A DNA stretch of 57,244 nt from an uncultured Collinsella sp. (GTDB taxonomy: Bacteria > Actinomycetota > Coriobacteriia > Coriobacteriales > Coriobacteriaceae): positions 1 through 57,244 of the forward strand of contig CABUDJ010000003.1 in NCBI GenBank assembly GCA_902490325.1, written 5' to 3'. The translations under genes and the position numbers were made by a program. The notes under the pieces are model-generated. The model saw only the letters and a program-made list of their open reading frames with translations. It was not told the DNA's origin and did no database searches. Position 1 is the first letter of the stretch; each line of letters starts with the position of its first letter. Positions 35,867 to 44,750 of the stretch are shown in pieces.

Positions 35867-36126
35867 GCGACGCGATTATCTCAATCTGTAACATCTAGGG
35901 CCCGAATTTCCGTCTAACTGTTACAGATTGAGACAAGACGTCTTAGTCCCCGACGTTTGTCTCAATCTGTAACAGATAGGGACCTTTTGGCCGTCCAGAT
36001 GTTACAGATTGAGACATTCGAATTCCCCTGAAGAGAAAATCTCGATCTGTAACAGTTACTCGGCAAAAATGGCTGCAGATGTTACAGATCGAGACAAAAC
36101 AGCAAGGCATGCCGCTGCACCGGCCA
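35867..36126. other. Gene-free region carrying three spaced hairpins
   Basis: No coding frame is convincing. Nearly all of it is the three-hairpin array listed next. The rest is spacer DNA, AT-richer than the flanking genes. Confidence 0.7.
35879..36094. repeat. Three-unit array of 15-bp inverted repeats
   Basis: Arm TCTCAATCTGTAACA occurs at 35879-35893 and 35960-35974, and as TCTCGATCTGTAACA at 36040-36054. The matching complementary arms are at 35919-35933, 36000-36014 and 36080-36094. Every loop is exactly 25 nt and the spacers between units are 25-26 nt, so the six arms lie on a 40-nt grid. Unit 3 has a paired change (CTCGATC with GATCGAG). Loop sequences differ. Function unknown. Confidence 0.9.
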
Positions 36127-36168
36127 GAACTACCACAAAGGTGCCCGTCCCTTTTTGGTAGGTAGAAT
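36127..36168 (+). repeat. Loop-conserved hairpin element, copy F
   Basis: ACTACCACAAAG and CTTTTTGGTAGGT arms enclose GTGCCCGTCC, a one-base variant of the family core. It lies between the three-hairpin array and the promoter of the amino-acid transporter. Confidence 0.65.
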
Positions 36169-36205
36169 AACCCATAAGGCAAGTATGTTTCTGAGTTATT
36201 TCGTG

Positions 36206-36235
36206 TTGACCCATTTGAGCGCGATAGGGTATAAC
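36206..36235 (+). promoter_or_regulatory. Sigma-70-type promoter of the amino-acid ABC operon
   Basis: TTGACC (36206-36211) and TATAAC (36230-36235) with an 18-base spacer, 44 bases upstream of the lipoprotein start codon. It is the clearest promoter match in the window. Confidence 0.75.
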
Positions 36236-36278
36236 TCTACTCAACCGCTAGGGATTTTATTGAGAAAGGTGTTCTACT

Positions 36279-37274
36279 ATGAGCAAGAACCTCTCCCAGC
36301 AGGTCGTTCTCGACCGCCGCGGCTTTGTCGCCGCTACCTTCGCAACCGTCGCCGGCCTTGGTCTTGCCGGCTGCTCTGACACCAGCGCCGAGGCCGACAA
36401 GGGCTCCGCCGTTAGCTCCTCCAAGGGCTCCGAGGATACCGAGGTTTCCGCCACGCTCGATGCCAAGGCATTCGACAAGCTCGTCAACGACGGCCCCAAG
36501 GCCGATGACGACGCCATCACCGCCAGCACCTGGGCCACGGCCGTCAAGGACGCCGGCGTCTTTAAGATCGGTGGCGTTCAGACCTCCACGCTCTTCTCCC
36601 TCCTCAACGAGAAAGACGGTCAGACCCGCGGCTTCGATGCCGGTATCGCACAGCTCCTGTCCAACTACATTCTGGGCGAGAACAAGGTCGAGATCACCCA
36701 GGTGACCTCGGACACGCGCGAGTCCGTCCTGCAGAACGGCCAGGTCGACGCTGTCTTTGCCACCTACACCATCACTGACGAGCGCAAGAAGCTCGTCTCC
36801 TTTGCCGGTCCCTATTACTACACGCAGCAGGCTATCCTGGTGCTCGACGATGACGACGACATCAAGAGCGTCGACGACCTGGCCGACAAGAACGTCGCCG
36901 TCCAGTCCGGCTCCAACGGCCCCGCCATCCTGGAGGAGCTCGCTCCCAAGGCCAGCCAGCAGGAGTTCAAGACCGACGAGGAAGCCCGCCAGGCACTCCA
37001 GCAGGGCCGCGTTGACGCCTACGTCATCGATAACAACATGCAGCAGAGCGCCCTGGTCCGCGAGCCCGGTAAATACAAGATCGCCGGCAAGCCCTTCGGC
37101 AGCAAGGAGCCCTATGGCATCGGTCTACCGCTCGATTCCGACGGCGTCACCTTTGTCAACGACTTCCTTAAGAAGATCGAGGACGACGGCACCTGGACCG
37201 AGCTGTGGCAGATCTGCATCGGCGACCGTACGGGCGACACCAATGTTCCCGAGCTGCCCGAGATCGGCGCCTAG
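36279..37274 (+). CDS. Amino-acid-binding lipoprotein of an ABC importer
   Basis: 331 residues. The signal peptide has a twin-arginine-like DRRGFVA (residues 12-18) and the lipobox LAGC with Cys32, so it is probably a Tat-exported lipoprotein processed after Lgt modification. The mature part is a type II periplasmic-binding fold of the PAO family: GFDAGIAQLLSNYILGENKV, VDAVFATYTITDERKKLVSF, GPYYYTQQAILV, then GIGLPLDSDG. This resembles GluB/glutamine-binding proteins, suggesting glutamate, glutamine or aspartate as ligand. GAAAGG lies 8 bases before the ATG. A hairpin follows before the permease genes. Confidence 0.88.
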   Translation: MSKNLSQQVVLDRRGFVAATFATVAGLGLAGCSDTSAEADKGSAVSSSKGSEDTEVSATLDAKAFDKLVNDGPKADDDAITASTWATAVKDAGVFKIGGVQTSTLFSLLNEKDGQTRGFDAGIAQLLSNYILGENKVEITQVTSDTRESVLQNGQVDAVFATYTITDERKKLVSFAGPYYYTQQAILVLDDDDDIKSVDDLADKNVAVQSGSNGPAILEELAPKASQQEFKTDEEARQALQQGRVDAYVIDNNMQQSALVREPGKYKIAGKPFGSKEPYGIGLPLDSDGVTFVNDFLKKIEDDGTWTELWQICIGDRTGDTNVPELPEIGA

Positions 37275-37362
37275 GCAGCGAGCCTGGTAACGGCCGCAAC
37301 GAAACCATACGGAAACGCATGATGCGCTTTATTGCGGTAAACTGTTTCCTCACTGAGTTGTC

Positions 37363-37394
37363 GGGGCTTCCGTACACACGGGAGCCCCTTTCCT
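37363..37394 (+). terminator. Intra-operon hairpin after the binding-protein gene
   Basis: GGGGCTTCCGT and ACGGGAGCCCC arms (one mismatch) with a 4-base loop and TTTCCTT tail. It is placed between the binding protein and the permeases, where partial termination usually keeps the binding protein in excess. Confidence 0.75.
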
Positions 37395-37412
37395 TATCGG
37401 CGGGAGGTCCGC

Positions 37413-38072
37413 ATGAGTCTTTCCGAGCTCTGGTCGCTCTATGGCCAGAACTATATCGACGCGCTGCTAGCAACCTGGGGCATGACGCTTGAGTCGTTTG
37501 CCATCGCCATGGTGCTGGCCGTCGCCGTCACCGTGATGCGCGTGTCGCCGCTCAAGCCGCTGCGCGTCTTTGGCGACCTATATGTCCAGGTCTTCCGTAA
37601 CATCCCCGGCATCGCGCTGCTCATCATCGTCGTCTATGCGCTGCCGCCGCTCAAGGTCGTTCTGCCCTACCGCGCCTGCGTTATCGTCGCCACGGTCCTT
37701 TTGGGCTCGGCCTTTGGCTCCGAGAACTTTATGAGCGGCATCAACACCGTCGGCGTCGGTCAGGTCGAAGCCGCACGTTCGCTCGGCATGAGCTTTAATC
37801 GCATCCTCGCCAAGATCGTGATTCCGCAGGCACTGCGCTCAAGTGTATTGCCCATGACCAACCTCTTTATCGCCGTCATGCTCACCACCGCGCTCGGCAG
37901 CCAGGTGCCGCTTAAACCGCAGGAGCTCACCGGCGTGGTGAGCTACATCAATACCCGCTCGCTCGGCGGCGTCGCCGCGTTCTTTATCTCGGCACTCGGC
38001 TACCTGGGCACGGCCTTTGTGGTGAGCCACATTGGCAACTATATCGATAAGAAGATGAGGATCCTCCGATGA
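37413..38072 (+). CDS. Amino-acid ABC transporter permease 1
   Basis: 219 residues, five membrane helices of the HisM/GluC type. The EAA loop reads GQVEAARSLGMSFNRILAKI (residues 114-133), then VIPQALRSSVLPMTNLF. LSELWSLYGQNYIDALLATW is a typical short N-terminal amphipathic start. It overlaps the second permease by 4 bases. GGGAGG lies 6 bases before the ATG. Confidence 0.92.
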   Translation: MSLSELWSLYGQNYIDALLATWGMTLESFAIAMVLAVAVTVMRVSPLKPLRVFGDLYVQVFRNIPGIALLIIVVYALPPLKVVLPYRACVIVATVLLGSAFGSENFMSGINTVGVGQVEAARSLGMSFNRILAKIVIPQALRSSVLPMTNLFIAVMLTTALGSQVPLKPQELTGVVSYINTRSLGGVAAFFISALGYLGTAFVVSHIGNYIDKKMRILR

Positions 38073-38902
38073 GCAAGCACTCCTCCCCTGCGCTTACCAT
38101 GCGCGATGCGCTCTACGAGGCTCCCGGCCCCAAGATGCGCGCCAAGATTCGCATCGGCACCGCCATCTCGCTTGTTGCTGTCGCCGCACTCGTCGTCCTG
38201 GTACTGCAGCGCTTTTATGTGACCGGCCAGCTTTCGGTCCACTATTGGTATTTCTTTACGCACCTCACCACCTGGAAGTTCTTGCTTGCCGGCTTTGAGG
38301 GCACTGTTAAAGTCGCACTCACCGCTGGCGCCATCGCGCTGGTGCTGGGCTTAGCCCTTATGCTCGGCCGCACCAGCGACATTAAGCCGCTGCAGCTGGT
38401 CTGCCGCGTGCTTACCGACTTCTTCCGCGGCGTGCCGAGCCTGCTGTTTATCTACTTCTTCTTTTTGGTGCTGCCCCAGTACAAGATCTCGCTGCCGTCG
38501 TTTTGGATGCTCACGCTGCCTGTCGCGCTCGCTGCGGCCGGCGTGCTGGCCGAGATTTTCCGCGCCGGCGTCAACGCCGTGCCGCGCGGCCAGGTCGAGG
38601 CCGCCCAGGCACTCGGTCTTTCCAAGGCTAAAATCACCTTTAAAATCGTGTTGCCGCAGGCGATTCGGTTTATCATTCCGTCGTTGATTTCGCAGCTCGT
38701 GGTCGTAGTCAAAGACACCACCGTCGCCTATGTGGTGAGCTACCCCGACCTCATGCAAAATGCCCGCGTGCTCATTACCAACTACGATGCCCTCGTGTCG
38801 GTCTACCTGGTGATCGCAGTCATCTACATCCTCATCAACGTCGCGATCAACAAGGCCGCTGTCTATGTTTCGCACAAGACCGGCGCGACCATCATCCGCT
38901 AA
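38069..38902 (+). CDS. Amino-acid ABC transporter permease 2
   Basis: 277 residues, GluD-like. A longer cytosolic N-terminus of 30 residues precedes the membrane helices. The EAA loop is GQVEAAQALGLSKAKITFKI, followed by VLPQAIRFIIPSLISQLVVV, then VVKDTTVAYVVSYPDLMQNA, the usual family C-terminus. The ATGA overlap with permease 1 shows translational coupling; the two pair as a heterodimer. Confidence 0.92.
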   Translation: MSKHSSPALTMRDALYEAPGPKMRAKIRIGTAISLVAVAALVVLVLQRFYVTGQLSVHYWYFFTHLTTWKFLLAGFEGTVKVALTAGAIALVLGLALMLGRTSDIKPLQLVCRVLTDFFRGVPSLLFIYFFFLVLPQYKISLPSFWMLTLPVALAAAGVLAEIFRAGVNAVPRGQVEAAQALGLSKAKITFKIVLPQAIRFIIPSLISQLVVVVKDTTVAYVVSYPDLMQNARVLITNYDALVSVYLVIAVIYILINVAINKAAVYVSHKTGATIIR

Positions 38903-38938
38903 CGCTTTACCATTTCTAGTCATAAGGAGCCGAGCACC

Positions 38939-39703
<765 letters not shown>

Positions 39704-39790
39704 CCCAATTGCCACGCGGGCAAATTCATCAGTAACGTTTGCTCCGCGCCACCCCTGTGCCATGTCCACCCGGATTCGAAAGCTACGCCC

Positions 39791-40600
39791 ATGATCGGAA
39801 CCCGCACCTCATCGTCCTACACTCCGCACGTCGACGTCGATCCCGCCGACCGTCCGCTCATCCTGGTCGCACCACGCTGGGAAGAAGCGAAACCCTATTT
39901 GAGCGAGACGCTCTCCCCCAACGAGGAGATTGCGAGCGTCTTTGTCGATGCCATCCTTGCCGCCGGCGGCCTGCCGCTGCAGATGTCCATCACCGAGGAC
40001 ATTGAGGTCATCCGTCATTACGTCGATATCGCCGACGGCATCGCCATTCCCGGCGGCCCCGATGTCAATCCCAAACGTTGGGGCGATGATCGACCCTACG
40101 ACCCCACCCTCTGCTGCGAGATCCGCGATAGCTTTGAGTTTAAGCTGGTCGGCGAGGTGCTCCGCGCCAAAATGCCGCTCTTTACCACCTGCCGCGGCAC
40201 GCAGTTGCTCAATGTCGCCACCGGCGGCACCCTGTGCATGGACGTGCCAAGCCTGGGCGCGCGCGAGGGCCGCACGCAGTGGCGCCATACCCACGTGCTC
40301 AACGACCCCGTGCACCCTGTCGAGGTCATGCCGGGCTCGCTGCTGGAGCGCGCGGTTGGCGGGCACAGGCTGATCCAGACCAACTCCGCACACCACTGCT
40401 GCGTCGACCGTCTGGGTAAGAGCACGCGCTTGGTCGCCAAGGCAACCGATGGCGTTCCCGAGTGCATCGAGGTCGAGGGCCAGCCGTTCTGCTTGGGCGT
40501 GCAATGGCATCCCGAGTACACCTGGCAGACGCTCGAAACCGACTTTAACCTGTGGAAGTCGTTTGTCGAGGCAGCGGCCAAAGTAAAACAGGCCCGCTAG
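39791..40600 (+). CDS. Gamma-glutamyl hydrolase, class I GATase-like (peptidase C26)
   Basis: 269 residues of the PuuD/YvdE group that hydrolyses gamma-glutamyl bonds, such as gamma-glutamyl-GABA or folate polyglutamate. The oxyanion region IPGGPDVNPKRWG, the nucleophile in LFTTCRGTQLLNVA (Cys), and the His-Glu pair in LGVQWHPEY form the triad. It follows the amino-acid ABC genes after 87 bases, suggesting that imported gamma-glutamyl compounds are its substrates (inference). The ribosome site is weak. Confidence 0.88.
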   Translation: MIGTRTSSSYTPHVDVDPADRPLILVAPRWEEAKPYLSETLSPNEEIASVFVDAILAAGGLPLQMSITEDIEVIRHYVDIADGIAIPGGPDVNPKRWGDDRPYDPTLCCEIRDSFEFKLVGEVLRAKMPLFTTCRGTQLLNVATGGTLCMDVPSLGAREGRTQWRHTHVLNDPVHPVEVMPGSLLERAVGGHRLIQTNSAHHCCVDRLGKSTRLVAKATDGVPECIEVEGQPFCLGVQWHPEYTWQTLETDFNLWKSFVEAAAKVKQAR

Positions 40601-40634
40601 CTCGCGAATCACACAGGCTAAAGCTTTCCATGAC

Positions 40635-40679
40635 GGGGGGGGGCGGACACAGCCACGGTGCCCGCCCCCCCCTGTATTT
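40635..40679 (+). terminator. Terminator after the gamma-glutamyl hydrolase
   Basis: A run of nine G followed by CGG pairs with CCG and eight C, followed by TGTATTTGG. The long homopolymers make length variation likely. Confidence 0.7.
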
Positions 40680-40712
40680 GGTATGCTCGGTATGATTATC
40701 CCTCACAAACAA

Positions 40713-41531
40713 TCAAAGAAATCTCGACCGCAATTGGTCGACGGTAAAGCAAATGGTGAAAACGCTTGCTACGTTTATTAGGCAGTCAATTAAAATCGAG
40801 GTGCATTGACCATCCTCCAACGGGGTCACGCCACAAATCCACATGAGCATCGAGGCTGGAAGCGGAAGCACGGAATTGGCCCCGAGCTGTATGTAGATCG
40901 CTACAACGTTGACAAGTAGCAGCATGCCAATCGGACCGAAGCCGGACCCAAAATAGGAAGCAACAATCACGCAAGAGACCACGTATGCGAGGCAGACCGC
41001 ACTCGCCAGAAGAAGTCGATCGCAAAACATATTCAAGTTGAAACACTGTTGAGCATCCAAAACGATTGCGCAGTTAAGGCAGTACAAAACGACACTCGAC
41101 AGGATAAACGCGCCCAAAAGGGCAAAAGAAGACAGCACCACTCGCGCAACGATAGCGCACACACGCTTCCCTCCCCGAGCCTCCGACAACCCCCACGGTT
41201 CCTCAATAAAGCCCGAACTGACAAAGCGCGGCACAACGCAAGCCGCGATGAACGGAAAGAACAATGCATGAGCCAGCGGGGCTACGTTGAACAGCAGACC
41301 GCGAAAAACCTCTGCATTACCAAATAGAAGGACATCCTCTGCCGATAGCCGAAGCGTCGGGTCTGGGAAAAAGCCCAAGAAACTGTTCTCACGGAGGCTA
41401 CAGAACCACATCGGGAAAGAATTAAGCTGCAATACCACCATGCACGCATAAATTACCAGGATTAAGGCGTACGTCCATTTGCTCACATGCTTCAATTCTG
41501 AATGAAGGAATCTTCTAGTCTGACGAGCCAT
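40713..41531 (-). CDS. ABC-2-type membrane permease
   Basis: 272 residues, six hydrophobic segments. It opens with MARQTRRFLHSELKHVSKWT and a first helix containing Val/Leu-rich YALILVIYACMVVLQ. A large extracellular loop follows, with SFLGFFPDPTLRLSAEDVL. There is no sequence motif beyond the membrane pattern. The 17-base overlap with the preceding permease and the ATPase upstream mark it as the last gene of an ABC operon, likely an exporter of the bacitracin/lantibiotic-resistance type. A GTG at 41549 is an alternative start; ATG 41531 has GGGGGT 8 bases upstream. Confidence 0.7.
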   Translation of the reverse strand: MARQTRRFLHSELKHVSKWTYALILVIYACMVVLQLNSFPMWFCSLRENSFLGFFPDPTLRLSAEDVLLFGNAEVFRGLLFNVAPLAHALFFPFIAACVVPRFVSSGFIEEPWGLSEARGGKRVCAIVARVVLSSFALLGAFILSSVVLYCLNCAIVLDAQQCFNLNMFCDRLLLASAVCLAYVVSCVIVASYFGSGFGPIGMLLLVNVVAIYIQLGANSVLPLPASMLMWICGVTPLEDGQCTSILIDCLINVASVFTICFTVDQLRSRFL

Positions 41532-42339
41532 TGAGCACACCCCCAGCACGAAAGCTCACGAGAGCGTAAATCAATACCGATAGACAGCTGGCTGCCGCGC
41601 CATACCCCAGAAGCGCCAGCTGCCCCATATCGCTATACCCAAGGGCACATCCGACTCCAAGGTACGGCCCCGGAAGAAAGAAGATCCATCGCAAGGACGG
41701 TATGGGCGTCTGAAGGTAAGTTCCGTAGAGCGTCAAGCTCATGACAAATCCAACTATCACCACGGCCCCGCTCAATACAGCGCTGCCCGTAATCCGATAG
41801 ATGGTCACCGTCTCCAGCGCAACCGATATCACCAATGCGGCGTTGACTATCATTGCAGGCAAAAATGCAACCAGCATGCCATGCACGTAGTTTTGCCCTC
41901 CACGTGTTACGGCTATGGCAAAAAGAAGAAGGCAAAGCGCACTATATGCTGCGCCAATCATGAAAGCAGACGAAAATGCATGTGCTAGAGCGCCATTAAA
42001 GCGGGCGAGACCTCTTGCCATAGAAATTCGGTATCCCTCTTCATAGCCGCGCTCCTGTAAAATCACCAGACAAACGATGAGTGGGACGAACAAGGATGTA
42101 CCGGCAAAAGCGCTGCGCACAAGGGACTCATCGGGTGCAGAAGGATCGATTACATTCCAGCAGAAGCCAATATCCTCCCCAAAAACGCTATTGCCAAAGG
42201 CGAGCAACGTTGTTCCGTTTTTTAGAAAGATGCCGAAGAGAAGGCCGAACGCCAGCATAAGCGCAAGACCAAACTTCGCCGGAAATAACCTGTACAAACG
42301 CATCATGTCCGCCTTTATGGGATGGATCGCCCGCTTCAT
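41515..42339 (-). CDS. ABC-2-type membrane permease
   Basis: 274 residues, six hydrophobic segments. The short basic N-terminus (MKRAIHPIKADMMRLYRLFP) precedes helix 1 (FGLALMLAFGLLFGIFLKNG). An outer loop holds SVFGEDIGFCWNVIDPSAPD, then LILQERGYEEGYRISMARGL on the inside, a pattern seen in BcrB/LanEG-like permeases. It overlaps the ATPase gene by 4 bases and the second permease by 17 bases, so all three are coupled. Confidence 0.72.
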   Translation of the reverse strand: MKRAIHPIKADMMRLYRLFPAKFGLALMLAFGLLFGIFLKNGTTLLAFGNSVFGEDIGFCWNVIDPSAPDESLVRSAFAGTSLFVPLIVCLVILQERGYEEGYRISMARGLARFNGALAHAFSSAFMIGAAYSALCLLLFAIAVTRGGQNYVHGMLVAFLPAMIVNAALVISVALETVTIYRITGSAVLSGAVVIVGFVMSLTLYGTYLQTPIPSLRWIFFLPGPYLGVGCALGYSDMGQLALLGYGAAASCLSVLIYALVSFRAGGVLNGSSD

Positions 42340-43061
42340 AGCGAGACCGCCTTCATCAAGCGCCTGTAATACTCTTTTAGGGATGGCGCCTCATCCCTTA
42401 TGACGTCCATCGATTCCTTTTTTAGCAGTTCGCCGTCATGAATAAACAGGCAGCTTGTTGCAACCGATGCCAACTCATCTAAATCATGGCTAGAGATGAG
42501 CATGGTCTTACCCTGCTCTCGATTTAATCGACCGATAAGGGCCCATATACTCTCGATGCCCAACGGATCCAATCCATTTGCCGGCTCATCGAAAATTAGT
42601 ACGTCGGTGTCGCCCAATAAAGCCGTAGCTATATCCAGTCGCCGTTTCATTCCCAGAGAAAAACTGCTCACGCTCTTTTTCTCATCGACGTCCAGCCCGA
42701 CTAGGCCCAAGACGCGAGGAACCTCACGTTTCTCATCGAGCCCCCATTCCGCACATCGGATCCGAAGATTCTCAGCCGCACTGAGGGATTGGTATGCTCC
42801 GCAGGAATCTGGCACATAGCCGACACGCGTCCGCATCAGGCTCAGCTCTTTTTTCGACTTGCCCCCAAAGAGCTCCACGCTCCCCGACGACGGCTCGCAG
42901 AGGCCCAAGACGATTTTAATAAGCGTGCTTTTGCCCGCACCGTTTGCACCAACAAGGGCAAGGAGCTCAGACTGATGCACCTCGAAGGAAACGTCATGCA
43001 AAACGCGCCGTTTCCCGTAGCGCTTTGACACCTTTGATAACTTTATCGCTGATGTGTTCAT
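42336..43061 (-). CDS. ABC transporter ATPase, BcrA/LanF type
   Basis: 241 residues. Walker A GANGAGKST, the signature FSLGMKRRLDIA (rather than LSGGQ), Walker B VLIFDEPANGLDP and H-loop LISSHDLDELASVA. The SLGMK-type signature is characteristic of the BcrA/lantibiotic-immunity ABC group. ATG 43061 has GGGAGG 4 bases upstream; the extension to 43097 lacks one. With the two membrane genes it forms a complete exporter, probably protecting against a peptide antibiotic; no biosynthetic genes are present. Confidence 0.88.
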   Translation of the reverse strand: MNTSAIKLSKVSKRYGKRRVLHDVSFEVHQSELLALVGANGAGKSTLIKIVLGLCEPSSGSVELFGGKSKKELSLMRTRVGYVPDSCGAYQSLSAAENLRIRCAEWGLDEKREVPRVLGLVGLDVDEKKSVSSFSLGMKRRLDIATALLGDTDVLIFDEPANGLDPLGIESIWALIGRLNREQGKTMLISSHDLDELASVATSCLFIHDGELLKKESMDVIRDEAPSLKEYYRRLMKAVSL

Positions 43062-43169
43062 TGGCCTCCCTTCCTGCTCGATAGCAAAACTGATCATATC
43101 GTTTCTTCTTTCCTTTATCGTTTTTTCTAGTTGTTATTGTTTTTCGATAACTCATATTTGTCAAGATAA

Positions 43170-43200
43170 TCTAAAAGAAAGAACCCGTGTTAGACACGGG
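43170..43200 (-). terminator. Terminator after the DUF2975/XRE pair
   Basis: CCCGTG/CACGGG stem with a 5-base loop and a TTCTTTCTTTTAG tail on the minus strand. It separates the XRE/DUF2975 pair from the ABC operon. Confidence 0.75.
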
Positions 43201-43241
43201 CCCCTTTACGCTGATATTTCGTTATAGTTGTTCGCTTTATG

Positions 43242-43571
43242 CTACTCGTCGCTCAAATCTACAGCAAAGACTGATGTCGGAAGCGACGCCTCGTTGCCTC
43301 CGCCATCCCGCATCTGTCTCACGACATTTTTTGCACGCTCGACAATAAGCTCCTCAAGCTCTTTCTCGCTCACACGCTGAATAATATCTCCCGGTTGACA
43401 ATCAAGCTCATCACAGATATCGAGAAGAGTCTTTAGGCGAATAGCTTTTATCTTTCCGTTTCTCAGCTTTGAAATATTAGCCGGAGTATGCCCCGTCGCC
43501 CGAATCAGATCAGCGCTGGTCTTTCCGGTCTTAAGCAGCTGCGTCTCAAGCTCGATGATGAGATAGCTCAT
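43242..43571 (-). CDS. XRE-type HTH regulator (YozG-like)
   Basis: 109 residues. The HTH (residues 17-60) includes TSADLIRATGHTPANISKLR and KAIRLKTLLDICDELDCQPG, the pattern of YozG-type regulators. The C-terminal 45 residues are acidic with IVERAKNVVRQMRDGGGNEA. It is encoded 8 bases after the DUF2975-like membrane gene on the same strand, the usual partnership for this family. The start has GGAGG 5-6 bases upstream. Confidence 0.85.
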   Translation of the reverse strand: MSYLIIELETQLLKTGKTSADLIRATGHTPANISKLRNGKIKAIRLKTLLDICDELDCQPGDIIQRVSEKELEELIVERAKNVVRQMRDGGGNEASLPTSVFAVDLSDE

Positions 43572-43579
43572 GCTTCCTC

Positions 43580-44140
43580 CTACACAAGCTCGTCAGACTG
43601 CTCTTGGAGCAGCGAGGCATAACTCCAGATCACCGAGATACACAGACAGACAGCCGCGCCGATAAGCGACCCCGCATCAAAGGCAACGCCTTGGCAAATC
43701 TCAATAACGAAGGAATGAGGCACGACGTAAAGCTCCAGCCCACCAATGGTAAGATTGACCGATCCGTAGGCACCAATAAGCGAAACCGCGGCGTTAACAG
43801 CAAAGGCAAGCGCAAGAACACGGATAAGCCGCACATGCGTCTTGGTAAAGGGCGAGACGCCTCGCGAGATGTTACGGCTGATCCCACACAGAACGACAAG
43901 CGAAATACCCACGACGAGTGCCAGGCACAGTCCGCTTGGGATAACGATGCACCCGCCATCGAGAAGCGTCACGACGCCGAAAGAATCGACAGAGGCAACG
44001 TTTGTAACCGCATACCAGATCACGTAAACAACCAACGCGGCAAAAGCGACGAGCATCCCTGCAAAAACGGCTGCCATGCAAAAGCCAAGCTTCCTGATAT
44101 TTTCGCCCGCTTTGGCCATACGCTGAACGCTGTTAGACAT
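43580..44140 (-). CDS. DUF2975-like membrane protein
   Basis: 186 residues with four membrane helices (residues 17-43, 58-80, 103-125, 153-177 roughly). The loop GISRNISRGVSPFTKTHVRL between helices 2 and 3 is the DUF2975 feature where a cytosolic Phe-rich stretch follows. ATG 44140 has GAGGGTGAG upstream; starts to 44302 would run into a hairpin. Function unknown; the HTH partner suggests a regulated membrane or signalling role. Confidence 0.72.
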   Translation of the reverse strand: MSNSVQRMAKAGENIRKLGFCMAAVFAGMLVAFAALVVYVIWYAVTNVASVDSFGVVTLLDGGCIVIPSGLCLALVVGISLVVLCGISRNISRGVSPFTKTHVRLIRVLALAFAVNAAVSLIGAYGSVNLTIGGLELYVVPHSFVIEICQGVAFDAGSLIGAAVCLCISVIWSYASLLQEQSDELV

Positions 44141-44370
44141 ACACTCACCCTCATCGACTCTATCGTTATTCGAACAGTTTATCGAACAACGATATTGATT
44201 GCATGCGGAAAGCCCCGCCAGTGCGCATAGGCCATTTACTAACCCGGAGGGGTGAGCGTGGATTTTTGGACACATATCGAACGAGAGTGGATAATCTCCC
44301 ACTTTGAGGCCGCCACCGGGCCTAAAACGGGAGATTATCCACTCTCATAGTCATCAAAGCACGCAAGCCC
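44141..44370. other. Intergenic region between DUF2975 and Hpt genes
   Basis: Holds the perfect 18-bp inverted repeat listed separately and no convincing gene. The promoter of the DUF2975 gene must lie here; no strong -35/-10 pair is obvious. Confidence 0.5.
44283..44346. repeat. Perfect 18-bp inverted repeat with 28-nt loop
   Basis: GAGAGTGGATAATCTCCC at 44283-44300 and its exact complement at 44329-44346. The loop is 28 nt and GC-rich. It lies 24 bases downstream of the Hpt gene and has no T tract on either side, so a simple terminator is unlikely. Geometry resembles the three hairpins at 35.9 kb, but the arm sequence differs. Confidence 0.8.
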
Positions 44371-44727
44371 TTACTCGGCCGCCTCACGCAGGGCCGACAT
44401 CGTAGCCGCATACTGCTGACGCAGTGCATGTATCCCGTCGCGAGCACCATCAACGGTGCTGGCATTACGCAACGCCTCGGTCACCACGACCGCCGGCTCA
44501 TACAGATTGTCGAACCCCAGGTTCTGGCTCACACCCTTAAGCGTATGCACGGCCATAAACGCACCCTCAACGTCCCCTGCCGCCATAGCGGCCTCCAGCT
44601 TGTCCATGCTCTCGTCATCCAAGAACTTAAGGGCAAAGCGGGCGAGCATCTCCTCGCCCATCAGGCGAACGCTGGCACCGTTGTAATCGGCGCCGATCTT
44701 CTCATACGCTTCACGCATGGAACCCAT
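44371..44727 (-). CDS. Histidine phosphotransfer (Hpt) protein
   Basis: 118-residue single Hpt domain. The phospho-accepting His61 lies in MAVHTLKGVSQNLGF, the canonical HTLKG motif, preceded by a short helical segment with DDESMDKLEAAMAAGDVEGA. It is 23 bases downstream of the REC/HD-GYP gene on the same strand, so the two probably exchange phosphate. No histidine kinase is encoded here. Ribosome site AAGGAG before the ATG. Confidence 0.9.
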   Translation of the reverse strand: MGSMREAYEKIGADYNGASVRLMGEEMLARFALKFLDDESMDKLEAAMAAGDVEGAFMAVHTLKGVSQNLGFDNLYEPAVVVTEALRNASTVDGARDGIHALRQQYAATMSALREAAE

Positions 44728-44750
44728 GAATTAAAACTCCTTCGGTCAAA

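Noticed and set aside
35879..36094. CRISPR array
   Set aside because: Arms are only 15 nt, alternate in orientation, number three pairs, and there are no cas genes.
40635..40679. Phase-variable switch in the G9/C8 tracts
   Set aside because: The tracts lie in a terminator downstream of a gene, so length change would not alter a reading frame.
44141..44302. N-terminal extension of the DUF2975 protein to 44302
   Set aside because: The extension starts inside the perfect hairpin, uses GTG without a ribosome site and has no membrane or family match.
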